DNA from: Dendronalium phyllosphericum CENA369
GTDB taxonomy: Bacteria > Cyanobacteriota > Cyanobacteriia > Cyanobacteriales > Nostocaceae
Assembly: GCF_016056275.1 (NCBI RefSeq)
Contig: NZ_JAECZA010000035.1
Coordinates: 1 to 39,750 of the forward strand
DNA length: 39,750 nucleotides
Reading direction: 5' to 3'
Every line of letters begins with the position of its first letter. Positions within the stretch are counted from its first letter, which is position 1. This document shows positions 7,719 through 15,472 of this stretch, one piece after another. A program made the position numbers and the translations under genes. The notes below the pieces were generated by a model. It had not been told where the DNA came from. It made no database searches and saw only the letters and a list, made by a program, of their open reading frames with translations.

Positions 7719-8897
7719 ATGGAACAACTCAAGCCTCGCTATTCTATTGTTTGGATTAATAAAATCGCCGAAGTACCCCAAGATGCCTGGGATGCTTTAG
7801 CATTGCCTCTCAAAACTCCATTTTTAGAGTGGCGATGGCTGAATAATCTAGAAGCTTCCCAAAGTGCTACGGCTAAAACTGGTTGGTTGCCAAATCATTT
7901 AACATTATGGCGAGACAGAACGCTGATTGCTGTAGCCCCGCTTTATCTAAAAGGACATAGCCAGGGTGAATTTGTCTTCGATCATCAATGGGCAGAGTTA
8001 AGCGATCGCATTGGCGTACAATACTATCCCAAACTGCTGGGAATGACACCATTTACCCCTGCTGAAGGCTATCGGTTCTTAATAGCTCCTGGGGAAGATG
8101 AAGATGAAATTACAGCTATGATGGTGCATGAAATTGACAGTTTCTGCATCCAACATAGAATTTCTGGCTGTCATTTTCTTTATGTCGATCCCGAATGGCG
8201 GCCAGTTTTGGAAAGGCAAGGTTTTACAACTTGGTTGCACCACAGTTATATTTGGGAAAATGTCGGGTTTAAGACTTTTGATGATTACTTAACGGTATTC
8301 AACGCCAATCAGCGCCGCAATATTAAGCGGGAACGCAAAGCTGTTGAGAAAGCAGGTTTACGACTACAACCGCTCACTGGTGATGAAATTCCCAAGTCTT
8401 TGTTTCCTTTGATGTACCAGTTCTACGCTGATACCTGTGATAAATTCGGGTGGTGGGGTAGCAAGTATCTGACAAAGCGATTTTTTGAGCAATTACACAG
8501 CGATTATCGCCATCGGGTTGTGTTTTTTGCTGCGTACAGCGAGCAAGATAGTCATCAACCTCTTGGGATGTCTTTTTGTTTATTTAAAGGCGATCGCTTA
8601 TATGGGCGATATTGGGGTAGTTTTCAAGAAATAGATTGCCTGCATTTCGATGCTTGTTATTATGCACCGATTGATTGGGCGATCGCTAACGATATTAAGA
8701 TTTTCGACCCCGGTGCAGGTGGACGGCACAAAAAACGTCGTGGTTTTCCGGCTATGCCTAATCACAGCTTACATCGCTTTTACAATAGACGTTTAGAACA
8801 AATATTAAGCCGTTATATCAGTGAAGTAAATCAACTAGAACAGCAGGAAATTGAGGCAATTAACGCGGAGTTGCCTTTTAGCCAGAAAGGTGATTGA
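7719..8897 (+). CDS. GNAT-fold acyltransferase, COG3146/peptidogalycan-type
   Basis: A 392-residue protein resembling the COG3146 family (GNAT fold related to FemAB-like proteins). The substrate is unknown; roles in envelope or amino-acid acylation are proposed for relatives. Recognisable features are the opening VPQDAWDAL...PFLEWRWL (about 14-42), the NANQRRNIKRERKAVEKAG helix (about 195-213), FYADTCDKFGWWGSKYLT (about 237-254), and the C-terminal FDPGAGGRHKKRRGF followed by NHSLHRFY. The ATG at 7719 is preferred to a TTG 30 nt upstream, because the upstream codons fall in pyrimidine-rich repeat DNA. The last 59 nt are duplicated at 9728-9786. It is probably monocistronic, separated from the RibD-like gene by repeats. 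Confidence 0.85.
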   Translation: MEQLKPRYSIVWINKIAEVPQDAWDALALPLKTPFLEWRWLNNLEASQSATAKTGWLPNHLTLWRDRTLIAVAPLYLKGHSQGEFVFDHQWAELSDRIGVQYYPKLLGMTPFTPAEGYRFLIAPGEDEDEITAMMVHEIDSFCIQHRISGCHFLYVDPEWRPVLERQGFTTWLHHSYIWENVGFKTFDDYLTVFNANQRRNIKRERKAVEKAGLRLQPLTGDEIPKSLFPLMYQFYADTCDKFGWWGSKYLTKRFFEQLHSDYRHRVVFFAAYSEQDSHQPLGMSFCLFKGDRLYGRYWGSFQEIDCLHFDACYYAPIDWAIANDIKIFDPGAGGRHKKRRGFPAMPNHSLHRFYNRRLEQILSRYISEVNQLEQQEIEAINAELPFSQKGD

Positions 8898-8918
8898 GTC
8901 CAAGACCTGCTTTACGAG

Positions 8919-8957
8919 CATCTACCAAATAAGTAGATGAGTAATTTCTGCTCATCT
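8919..8957 (+). terminator. Overlapping hairpins after the GNAT gene
   Basis: CATCTAC/GTAGATG (8919-8925 with 8933-8939) and GATGAG/CTCATC (8937-8942 with 8952-8957) overlap, so only one can form fully at a time. A T-rich stretch follows about 15 nt later. A terminator is plausible. Confidence 0.5.
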
Positions 8958-9230
8958 ATTGATCGTGGTTTATTTTTATTAATTATCTGTATCCTTTTCT
9001 ATATTGAGAGAGATAATTGATTTAATGTTTGATGGTAACCAATAATCTAAGAATTAGAGTTTTATCACTCATCTCGAACTGCTATTTTGTCTCGAATTAT
9101 ATATTTTTTCATTCTCTTTGCTGAGAGACATCTTTTTAAGAAATGTAAAGTAAAGATATAGCGAGGTTCTCTGGCAAAGACTCGGTCAATAGAGCGATGT
9201 GAGTAAGAAGCTTTGTTGGAGGCGATCGCA

Positions 9231-9332
9231 ATGATGGAAATACTATTGTTTGGAACTTTTTGTTTTTTTGGGCTGATTGCTTTAACACTGGTGGCAGAAA
9301 CTTGGTTCTATGAAGAAGAGCAGCAGTTGTAA
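9231..9332 (+). CDS. 33-residue single-pass membrane microprotein
   Basis: A small open frame with a very good start: GGAGG at 9218-9222 lies 8 nt before ATG 9231. The protein begins MMEILLFG, has one hydrophobic helix (about residues 4-22), then an aromatic and acidic tail, ETWFYEEEQQL. I do not recognise it; it does not match my memory of PetG, PetL, PetM, PetN, PsaI, PsaJ, PsaM, PsbX or CydX. A related second copy at 10545 keeps the same register for 24 codons, with 12 identical residues, which argues that this is a real translated gene. It lies 333 nt downstream of the GNAT gene. The function is unknown; it could be a small subunit of a membrane complex. Confidence 0.65.
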   Translation: MMEILLFGTFCFFGLIALTLVAETWFYEEEQQL

Positions 9333-9727
9333 TACCAATTCGTAAGTAGGTCGATGTTAAAAATTGTCGTTATGACAAGGCAGGAGGCAGAGGGCAGAAG
9401 GCAGAAGGAAAGAGGGTTTTAGGTAACTTTACTTTTCGTTACATACTTCGGTTTATTTGCACCGTTCTACTTAATTCGTAATTCGTAATTAAGAAAGTCA
9501 GATTTAATTAGGGTTTACAGGTTTGAATCTGTTGCCGAATTGTAGTAAACCTTAAATTGTAGGGTACGTTATAACAACGCTTAACGCACCATGTTTCTTG
9601 GTGCGTTACGGCTGATTCTTACTCTCTTACAACTCTCAAATTTTTGCACAGCCGTAACACAACGCCAGTTGCTTTATACCGGGAAACCCGTCCACTGCAC
9701 TGCCTCCCCTACCTTAATATTTACTAT
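9333..9727. other. Gene-free stretch with repeats
   Basis: Holds an AGAAGGC-type array (about 9379-9412), TAATTCGTAATTCGTAATTAAG repeats near 9472, and a hairpin in which TAACGCACC (9582-9590) pairs with GGTGCGTTA (9600-9608). No coding frame of substance is seen. Confidence 0.7.
9582..9608. repeat. TAACGCACC/GGTGCGTTA hairpin
   Basis: Perfect 9-bp stem with a 9-nt loop. The GGTGCGTTA arm also appears in the MITE-like element at 10679-10837. It is part of a common cyanobacterial palindromic repeat type. Confidence 0.75.
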
Positions 9728-9786
9728 AACAGCAGGAAATTGAGGCAATTAACGCGGAGTTGCCCTTTAGTCAGAAAGATGGTTGA
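9728..9786 (+). pseudogene. Duplicated 3' end of the GNAT gene
   Basis: These 59 nt match 8839-8897, the last 19 codons plus stop of the GNAT gene, with only four differences and the TGA retained. Nothing upstream resembles the rest of the gene. It is therefore a fragment left by a local duplication, together with the microprotein copy at 10545. Confidence 0.88.
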
Positions 9787-9845
9787 AGGTAATACTAACG
9801 TCCCTCAAAGAACCTTCTAATAATGTTCGTCCAAACCTGATACTT

Positions 9846-10052
9846 TTAATAAAATATCGATTCAAATAAGATACTAATAATTAGACCAATTATTCCAGCA
9901 ATTAAACCGGCCAAAAAGAAGTAGAAAAACAATTCAAAACTTGCTTGAATATTTTGGGTATATTTTAAATAAAATATTGCCCAAATTGCTCCAAGCGTTC
10001 CTAAGATTACTGTTGGGGTTATTAAGAATGTTATGACACTTTGAGTTTTCAT
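9846..10052 (-). CDS. Small two-helix membrane protein (paralogue of the next gene)
   Basis: A 68-residue, very hydrophobic protein starting MKTQSVITFL. Two membrane helices are seen, about 7-28 and 39-66, separated by YTQNIQASFELFFYFFLAGL. This central motif aligns with SQNIQVNLKLFFYSFLGGL in the upstream minus-strand gene (10183-10521), so the two are tandem paralogues. The ATG at 10052 is the only good start; no strong ribosome site is visible. It ends shortly after the second helix, whereas the paralogue continues for about 50 residues, so it may be a shortened copy. I do not recognise the family. Base composition is more A/T-rich than the neighbouring housekeeping genes. Confidence 0.6.
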   Translation of the reverse strand: MKTQSVITFLITPTVILGTLGAIWAIFYLKYTQNIQASFELFFYFFLAGLIAGIIGLIISILFESIFY

Positions 10053-10182
10053 TTGTACATATATAGTATTATGAACCGGAAGATTTTCTAGGTAAACACA
10101 TAATAAAAATGGTCTGAATCCAACAAAAAATCAAAAAATACACACGACTAGGAGCTATAAACACGTATTTATCCAGAACGGA

Positions 10183-10521
10183 TTATGAATAAAATCTGAT
10201 GAAAATTAATCCTCCTAAAACTGCTCCTTCAAGAATGCCTATAATCCAAAAAACTAAAATCAAAAAAAACCAGCCGATACCTTTACCTAAATCACCTCTG
10301 GGTTCTTTATATTTCCTCAAACCAACTAAATAACCAATAAAAACACCAACTATTCCACCAGGCAATCCTCCCAAAAACGAGTAGAAAAATAACTTGAGAT
10401 TTACTTGAATATTTTGGCTATACAATAGATAGCTATACAGGAGATAAATTATTACCCAGAGCGATCCTACAATTGTTGAGATTACAACTTGTATTGTTGT
10501 ATGACAAATTATCGCTTTCAT
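10183..10521 (-). CDS. Small three- or four-helix membrane protein
   Basis: A 112-residue hydrophobic protein, taking the ATG at 10521 (MKAIICHTT). The frame is open to an ATG at 10569, but that extension overlaps the microprotein copy on the other strand. The 10521 start also aligns with the MK start of the paralogue at 10052. Helices lie at about residues 8-30 and 41-65, with one or two more after a basic loop (LRKYKEPRGDLGKG), at about 77-108. GxxxG-type glycine patterns (GGLPGGIVGVFIG) suggest tight helix packing. There is no known family that I can name. It lies within a duplicated, A/T-rich patch, and transfer or local duplication is likely. Confidence 0.6.
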   Translation of the reverse strand: MKAIICHTTIQVVISTIVGSLWVIIYLLYSYLLYSQNIQVNLKLFFYSFLGGLPGGIVGVFIGYLVGLRKYKEPRGDLGKGIGWFFLILVFWIIGILEGAVLGGLIFIRFYS

Positions 10522-10544
10522 CAATATTTCGAGGTTATATGGCA

Positions 10545-10619
10545 ATGATGGGAATGTTATTTTTTTCACTTCTTTGCTTTTTTTGGCTGATTGGCTTAAC
10601 AGTGGTAGCAGAAGCTTGA
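10545..10619 (+). pseudogene. Stop-shortened second copy of the 33-aa microprotein
   Basis: MMGMLFFSLLCFFWLIGLTVVAEA then TGA, 24 codons in exact register with the copy at 9231. The stop replaces Trp25 (TGG in the first copy, TGA here). The codons after it (FYAD, then TAA) still resemble the FYEEE tail of copy one. The upstream ribosome site is poorer than in copy one. It is either a decayed copy or a functional shorter peptide that keeps the membrane helix. Confidence 0.6.
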
Positions 10620-10678
10620 TTCTATGCTGATTAAATTCCTGCTCCTCGTTCAGAGACTATTTATAAAGTAAATCTTAA

Positions 10679-10837
10679 GTAGGGTAGGCAAAAAGCGGCG
10701 TGGATATTCCTCCCGCTTTATTGCCGTTGTGTTATAGCTTTGCTATCACGCACCGCCATCTAAATGGTGCGTTAGGCGCTTTTTAAGTATTTTTCATGAA
10801 AAATTATATTGAAATCTGCGCCTAACACACCCTACAA
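10679..10837. repeat. MITE-like element with GTAGGGT ends
   Basis: The left end GTAGGGTAGGC is matched by the right end GCGCCTAACACACCCTAC in inverted orientation. The interior contains CGCACC...GGTGCGTTAGGCGC. About 160 bp, with no coding content. It shares the GGTGCGTTA arm with the hairpin at 9582-9608. No clear target-site duplication was established. Confidence 0.55.
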
Positions 10838-11118
10838 AAATTTTATTTTTACTTTATAAATAACCTCTCAATATCTATTAAGCTACAAAGGAGCAAAGTC
10901 TGGAGGAGAAGGTCTGCAAGTTTTCTGCATAGATTTGGGAATTATAATTAATTAGCCGGACATGAGTTCGCAGCCGAATTAATAACTAATTTATAAGTTC
11001 TTTGTAATTATTTACATCAAGTGCAGCATTCTATTGCAGTTTGTAACTATTTTGTGTAACCGCAAGGAATATTCCTTTAGACTTAATCTGAATATGAACA
11101 AGATTAGGATAAAGGTAA

Positions 11119-11439
11119 ATGCATTCAATAAATTTCTTGTGTCATGAGGCTGTTGTTGCTGTGTCCTTTGTTGCTTGTATTGTGGGTTTGATATTACTAT
11201 GGGATCGCAAGCAAGCCAAAGATGATATAGAAGAAACTGAGAAAATTCTGTTTAGAATGAGCTTTTCTTACTGGCTAGTTTATTGTGTTGCTTTTGGGAT
11301 GGAGAAGATAGTATTGCCTGATTGGGAAACAATAGTTATAAGTTTAAAAATAACTACAGCTTTGTCATATTTCTTAACTTTTTCTTGCATCCTCAGTTTA
11401 CCATTGCATAAATTTGCAGTACACCAAATTGAAGAATAG
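11119..11439 (+). CDS. Small membrane protein of unknown function
   Basis: A 106-residue protein with about three hydrophobic helices: 8-28 (AVVAVSFVACIVGLILLWD), 46-63 (SFSYWLVYCVAFGM) and 73-98 (ISLKITTALSYFLTFSCILSLP). A charged loop after helix one reads DRKQAKDDIEETEK. The ATG at 11119 has an AAAGG 4 nt upstream, slightly close but usable. The 280 nt before it are gene-free and A/T-rich. It converges with the DUF2103 gene. I do not recognise a family. Confidence 0.65.
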   Translation: MHSINFLCHEAVVAVSFVACIVGLILLWDRKQAKDDIEETEKILFRMSFSYWLVYCVAFGMEKIVLPDWETIVISLKITTALSYFLTFSCILSLPLHKFAVHQIEE

Positions 11440-11515
11440 TCAACTGTTAAATAGTCACTAGCTACTAGCAAAAAACTCTTAAATTTTGCACATTGACTAT
11501 TGATGGACTATACAA

Positions 11516-11839
11516 TTAATTTTTCATGGCGATCGCAATAGCATCTTGAAATTTATCTCGATCCAAAGTGGTTAAGATAAATACTTCTTGTACTGTCTTA
11601 CCGTGACGGGCAATGACTTTATAACCGCCACGAATTGGTACAGAGACACGCAGTTGCATTTTCGGAGAATGACCTTTGACGCGTCCAATCACTCCAGGCG
11701 TGACAGTTTGAATGCCATCCTGCTGACAGAGACGTTCTAAAATGGGGATGAGACCAGAAATATGAGTTGAGTGATTCCAGACGAGTCTGCCATTTTTACG
11801 AGCAGCTGTGGACAAAGTATCTACATTGGGTTTGCCCAT
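11516..11839 (-). CDS. DUF2103-like protein
   Basis: A 107-residue soluble protein beginning MGKPNVDTLSTAARKNGRLVWNHSTHISGLIPIL. It resembles the DUF2103 family, often described as putative metal-binding; this match is from memory. Candidate ligands include His25, His28 and the basic VKGHSPKMQLRV region (about 59-70). The frame stays open upstream inside clpS, but the ATG at 11839 lies 5 nt after the clpS stop, so translation is likely coupled and this start is preferred. Co-transcription with clpS suggests a link to proteolysis, which is inference from position only. Confidence 0.75.
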   Translation of the reverse strand: MGKPNVDTLSTAARKNGRLVWNHSTHISGLIPILERLCQQDGIQTVTPGVIGRVKGHSPKMQLRVSVPIRGGYKVIARHGKTVQEVFILTTLDRDKFQDAIAIAMKN

Positions 11840-11844
11840 GATGA

Positions 11845-12171
11845 TTAAGCTGCTTCTAGAGGAGCCATAGTCAAACCCGCGCGCCGCAACTGTTGGTGAT
11901 AAAGTTCGGCAGGTTCTTGGGGGCCTACCCAAACGATCGCTTGTCCTTCATAGTGTACCTGATTAGTCAAATCCCAAGCGCGATCGCTTGTCATACCCGG
12001 AATGTACTTTGTCAAACAATCAGCCACATGTTGAAAAGTATTGAAGTCATCGTTTAAAACGATGACTTTGTAATTCGGATAAGTCTTGCGGGTAACTTGA
12101 TTAGACCGTTCAGGAGCTACAGTTGGTGCTGTACCCATTCCATAAACAGCTGCTGAAAGTCTTGTAGCCAT
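11845..12171 (-). CDS. clpS: ATP-dependent Clp protease adaptor ClpS
   Basis: Cytoplasmic adaptor that binds N-degron substrates and delivers them to the ClpC/ClpA-ClpP protease. The 108-residue protein has a variable N-terminal tail (1-30), then the core YKVIVLNDDFNTFQHVADCL (about 34-53), with the NDD substrate-pocket motif, and VHYEGQAIVWVG (about 75-86), which carries the conserved His and the VHxxGxA pattern. The ATG at 12171 is preferred over a TTG 15 nt earlier. It is followed after 5 nt by the DUF2103 gene. Cyanobacteria carry more than one ClpS paralogue, and the type is not assigned here. Confidence 0.92.
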   Translation of the reverse strand: MATRLSAAVYGMGTAPTVAPERSNQVTRKTYPNYKVIVLNDDFNTFQHVADCLTKYIPGMTSDRAWDLTNQVHYEGQAIVWVGPQEPAELYHQQLRRAGLTMAPLEAA

Positions 12172-12230
12172 AAAACACTTAACCAACAGAATTTTGCAAA
12201 ACTACACTACAAGTTACTAGTTTAGTCTAT

Positions 12231-12260
12231 TGTCAGTTGTCAGTTGTCAGTTGTCAGTTG
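12231..12260. repeat. TGTCAGT heptamer array
   Basis: Four tandem TGTCAGT units, followed by CTGACTAATGACCACTGACCAATGAC variants. It lies between clpS and the FAD oxidoreductase gene. Similar units occur at 18752-18794. Confidence 0.85.
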
Positions 12261-12292
12261 CTACTGACTAATGACCACTGACCAATGACTAA

Positions 12293-14323
12293 CTACTTCC
12301 AATCTTGCCAGTTTTGGTTAAAAATTGAGGTGTCGGGAAAAGCTGTAGGGTTGCCGTTTTGTTCCAACAAGCGTTTTAGGGCTTGCAGTCGCGGTTCTGG
12401 TTTTGGCAAATTATTCACTAGTTGATAGGGTGCAACAGCATTTTTCAGGGAAAAAGCAGCTACAGTTCCCGCCGCCGCACCAGCAGACCATTCAAAGGAG
12501 TGTACGCGATAGGCAGCGGCGGCAATATGGCTAGTAGCAATACTTTTGCCTCCTACCAGTAAATTATCGATTTTCTGGGGAATCATCGCTCGTAAGGCAA
12601 TTTGGAAAGGATAGGCTTGCCCTGCACCGCGCCTTTCTCCAGGACGTTCTTTGTTACCAGGAGTTTCAGGAGGACTTTCTACCATACAAGGATGAAAGTC
12701 AATGGCGTAGTGACCGATACCTACAGCATCGGGAAAGACTGTAGAACGAGTTCGCCGCATCGCTTGGTCTGGGGAAACTTTGCCCTCAATTACCGATACT
12801 GCTTCTAAACCTGCAAGTGCCGCTCTTAACCTGCGATACATATCTGCTGGTAGAGTCTGGCGATAATACTGATCATTATAGTCACGGCGAGAAATATCAA
12901 TTTCCCAGATCCCAAAACCTTCAGGTTGTCCCCAACTGGGGCGGCCAATAATACGCCGGGCTTCTCGCATATAAGGATATTTTGATAAGCCATGCACGGT
13001 TCCCATCGGAGAATTTATGCCAGTTAATAAGCGATTATTTGGTTGCGGCTGCTTCACACCTTCTCCCAATTGAGAATCTGTGGTTCCAGCTACTAACCAG
13101 TAATAGAACGAGAGTGCATTTTCCTCAGCTTTGCGGAGGGTTTCTGTCCGCAGTCCTCCCATCCAACCCCCAGGTTTTAACTGTCCGGTGGCTTGCAGTT
13201 GTTGGCGAGTGTAAAGTAGGTTGTCTTGAGCGGTTCCAGGACGGTAGTCATTACCCCAAGTCCAGTTTTGCATGGAGATATCTCCTGGTGTCGGACTAGA
13301 AAAGCTGACACCACCAAATTTTTCTAGTTTTCCTTTACTGGGACTCCAAATGCGACGATAGGTGAAAACTAAGTCAAAGTTTGCCAGCCGCGATAATTCA
13401 TAGCTGAAATATGGGGAATACTGGGAATAGAATGGGGGCATTGTCTGCGGTTGCGGTTGCTTGGTCGCCTCCATTGCAAAGGTATAAGTAAAGCCTTGAG
13501 GGCAATAAGGATCGTTGGTGGGGCTAGAAGCGGAAGGTTCGAGATAGGAACGACCGTCAATACCTAATCGGTAGGGAACATCAGCTAGAGCAATAATTTC
13601 TCCAGTTTCGCTGGTATCTACAACGTACCATTGCGGAGCATTACTTTTAACTTGCTTGGGAACTAGGCGAATAATGCTTTTATTAAAGAAAGAAGAGTTT
13701 TGATAGCTATAGGCATCTTCAATCGTTCGAGATAAGGGAAAGGTGTTGATGGATGGTGCGCCTTTTGCTGGTTGACTTTGGATAGCGATCGCACTATTAA
13801 TTATTCTGCCATCAGCACTAATTTCTAAGTCTTTAATTACCGTGTTGGGAAACCATTCTAACTTGCCTTTACCGCGTTTTTCCGCATCTTTGAGCATCTG
13901 AGCCAGAATATTATGAGCGTCGCGGGGCAAAAAGCAAGCTTCGCTTACCCAACAGTCACCGGGGTTGAGTTTACCGTACTTACGCCGAATGCGATCGCGC
14001 AATTCCAAGTAGCCGCGAGAATAGAATTGCAGAGATCGCTGAGTAGGTCGTTCGTCTAATGCTGATGTCCCTTGAGAAGAAATTTGTCCTCCCAACCAGT
14101 CAGTAATTTCTGTTAGGCAAACCCTTCGTCCTGCTAGTAATCCTTCATAAGCTGTAGCAACTCCAGAAAGTCCGCCACCTACAACTAAAATTTCACAATT
14201 TACGGTTTTATCTGGGTTTTTTGGTAGTGCGGCAATAATAGCAGCGTCAGGTACGAGGAATGTAGATATTAAGCTAACACTGATAAGGGGTGTGTGGACG
14301 GCTACTTGGTATCTGCGCTTCAT
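12293..14323 (-). CDS. FAD-dependent oxidoreductase, probably exported
   Basis: A 676-residue FAD_oxidored-type protein. An N-terminal hydrophobic segment (about 10-32) looks like a signal peptide or anchor. It is followed at once by the dinucleotide-binding motif CEILVVGGGLSGVATAYEG (about 43-61) and the TEITDWLGGQISSQG flavin-region motif. The C-terminal FAD contact region reads NLLVGGKSIATSHIAAAAYRVH (about 592-613), as in this family. The middle is large and Trp/Tyr-rich. The substrate is unknown. The ATG at 14323 is the first in frame. It stands alone, with repeats downstream and a 133-nt gap upstream to the SagB-type gene on the same strand, so co-transcription from that gene is possible. 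Confidence 0.87.
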   Translation of the reverse strand: MKRRYQVAVHTPLISVSLISTFLVPDAAIIAALPKNPDKTVNCEILVVGGGLSGVATAYEGLLAGRRVCLTEITDWLGGQISSQGTSALDERPTQRSLQFYSRGYLELRDRIRRKYGKLNPGDCWVSEACFLPRDAHNILAQMLKDAEKRGKGKLEWFPNTVIKDLEISADGRIINSAIAIQSQPAKGAPSINTFPLSRTIEDAYSYQNSSFFNKSIIRLVPKQVKSNAPQWYVVDTSETGEIIALADVPYRLGIDGRSYLEPSASSPTNDPYCPQGFTYTFAMEATKQPQPQTMPPFYSQYSPYFSYELSRLANFDLVFTYRRIWSPSKGKLEKFGGVSFSSPTPGDISMQNWTWGNDYRPGTAQDNLLYTRQQLQATGQLKPGGWMGGLRTETLRKAEENALSFYYWLVAGTTDSQLGEGVKQPQPNNRLLTGINSPMGTVHGLSKYPYMREARRIIGRPSWGQPEGFGIWEIDISRRDYNDQYYRQTLPADMYRRLRAALAGLEAVSVIEGKVSPDQAMRRTRSTVFPDAVGIGHYAIDFHPCMVESPPETPGNKERPGERRGAGQAYPFQIALRAMIPQKIDNLLVGGKSIATSHIAAAAYRVHSFEWSAGAAAGTVAAFSLKNAVAPYQLVNNLPKPEPRLQALKRLLEQNGNPTAFPDTSIFNQNWQDWK

Positions 14324-14456
14324 GATTTGAGAACTCTGTCTACTCCTGTGTCAACTTGTAGACGGTAGCATCCCGCAAATGTTCATCACAAGCGTCTTTT
14401 GGACAGTTTAGGCAGAATACCCGCTTAATTAGACTTTATCAGTGTTTTTGCATGAG

Positions 14457-15191
14457 TCACAGACTTCGTTCGCTACCAACAGCAACACAGTAAAGTGCTG
14501 CATGACGTTTGCCATCAATACCCAACATGGTGTTGACATTCAAATCGTGAAATCCACCAATACAAAGGCTGCCAAGTCCTAATTGCACAGCCATTAGACA
14601 TATATTTTCAGCTTGATGACCTGTTTCAAAAAGGATAAAGCGGTAGCCGCGCGCACCATATTTAGACATGGAGCGCATAAAAACACCTGTCAGGACGAAA
14701 AGTGCATTGGCATTAGCAATATAATCCTGCTGTAATAAGGGTTCGACAAAATCTCTTGGTACTGCATCACCAACTTGATGTAGCCCATGACCTCGTGGTT
14801 CGTAATGATATAATCCAGCAGATAGACTTTCCACCGCTTGGATAGATACAAACATCTCAATTGGATAAAGCCCTCCTGCGGACGGAGAGTTGCGACCCTC
14901 ATAGATATGCCCTTCCACTTCGCGCAAACCGTTCATTCCGCATCCCGCATCTAACAACTGACTTAGGGACATAATTGGCATAACCTTGTTCTCAAAAGCT
15001 CGCACAGAACTGCGCCGCCCCAAAAGTTCAGCCAAGGGATTATCGCGCGGTGCTTGCGGAAGTTCCAGCAAAGCAGCTTCCGGTATGTATCGCAGTTCAG
15101 TAGCGGGTACGCGCTTTGCATAACTTTCAGGTGGTTTAGAATTCAAATGATACAGAAGAGCTAACTCTAAAGGCTCGTTGACTTTGTACAT
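14457..15191 (-). CDS. SagB/ThcOx-type FMN dehydrogenase
   Basis: A 244-residue nitroreductase-fold protein of the SagB family. These are FMN enzymes that oxidise azolines to azoles in some peptide natural products, but the family is broad. Evidence: RRSSVRAFENKVMPIMSLSQLLDAGCGMNG (about 59-88), RNSPSAGGLYPIEMFVSI (about 99-116), GLYHYEPRGHGLHQVG (about 126-141), and the late FETGHQAENICLMAVQLGLGSLCIGGF. The Arg pair and the S-x-G-G-L-Y-P motif are intact. No cyclodehydratase, YcaO or precursor-peptide gene is nearby, so a RiPP role has no support in this window. Confidence 0.88.
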   Translation of the reverse strand: MYKVNEPLELALLYHLNSKPPESYAKRVPATELRYIPEAALLELPQAPRDNPLAELLGRRSSVRAFENKVMPIMSLSQLLDAGCGMNGLREVEGHIYEGRNSPSAGGLYPIEMFVSIQAVESLSAGLYHYEPRGHGLHQVGDAVPRDFVEPLLQQDYIANANALFVLTGVFMRSMSKYGARGYRFILFETGHQAENICLMAVQLGLGSLCIGGFHDLNVNTMLGIDGKRHAALYCVAVGSERSL

Positions 15192-15253
15192 AGCTGAAGT
15201 TACTCGTCAATCAAATATGAGTCTTATATATTTCTGAATTACGAATTACCAAG

Positions 15254-15381
15254 CCCCGTTGGGGCGGGCTGAGTGGGTGTGGGGTGTGGGGGAAGAAATA
15301 GCCCCAACAACTAACGGGTAACAAGCCTTGACCAATCCCGTCTTACCCTACACCCTACCCCCTACACCCTACACCCTATTG
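15254..15381. repeat. G/T-rich and C/A-rich inverted element
   Basis: GTGGGTGTGGGGTGTGGGGG (about 15272-15291) faces CCTACACCCT-type heptamers (about 15351-15378) across an interior that includes GCCCCAACAACTAACGGG. It resembles the element after galE at 23009-23268, and both contain GGGCGGGCT. It lies in the divergent region between the SagB-type gene and surE. Confidence 0.6.
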
Positions 15382-15472
15382 CTGACTGATGACTGTTGTT
15401 AGAAGTCAGGAGTGAAGAATTATCCTCCTCCCCCTCATCTGCCTCATCTTTTCCACCTCTATTAAAAAATAC

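Noticed and set aside
14457-15191. SagB-type gene as part of a RiPP biosynthesis cluster
   Set aside because: No YcaO, cyclodehydratase, precursor peptide or transporter lies next to it. The neighbours are an FAD oxidoreductase and surE.
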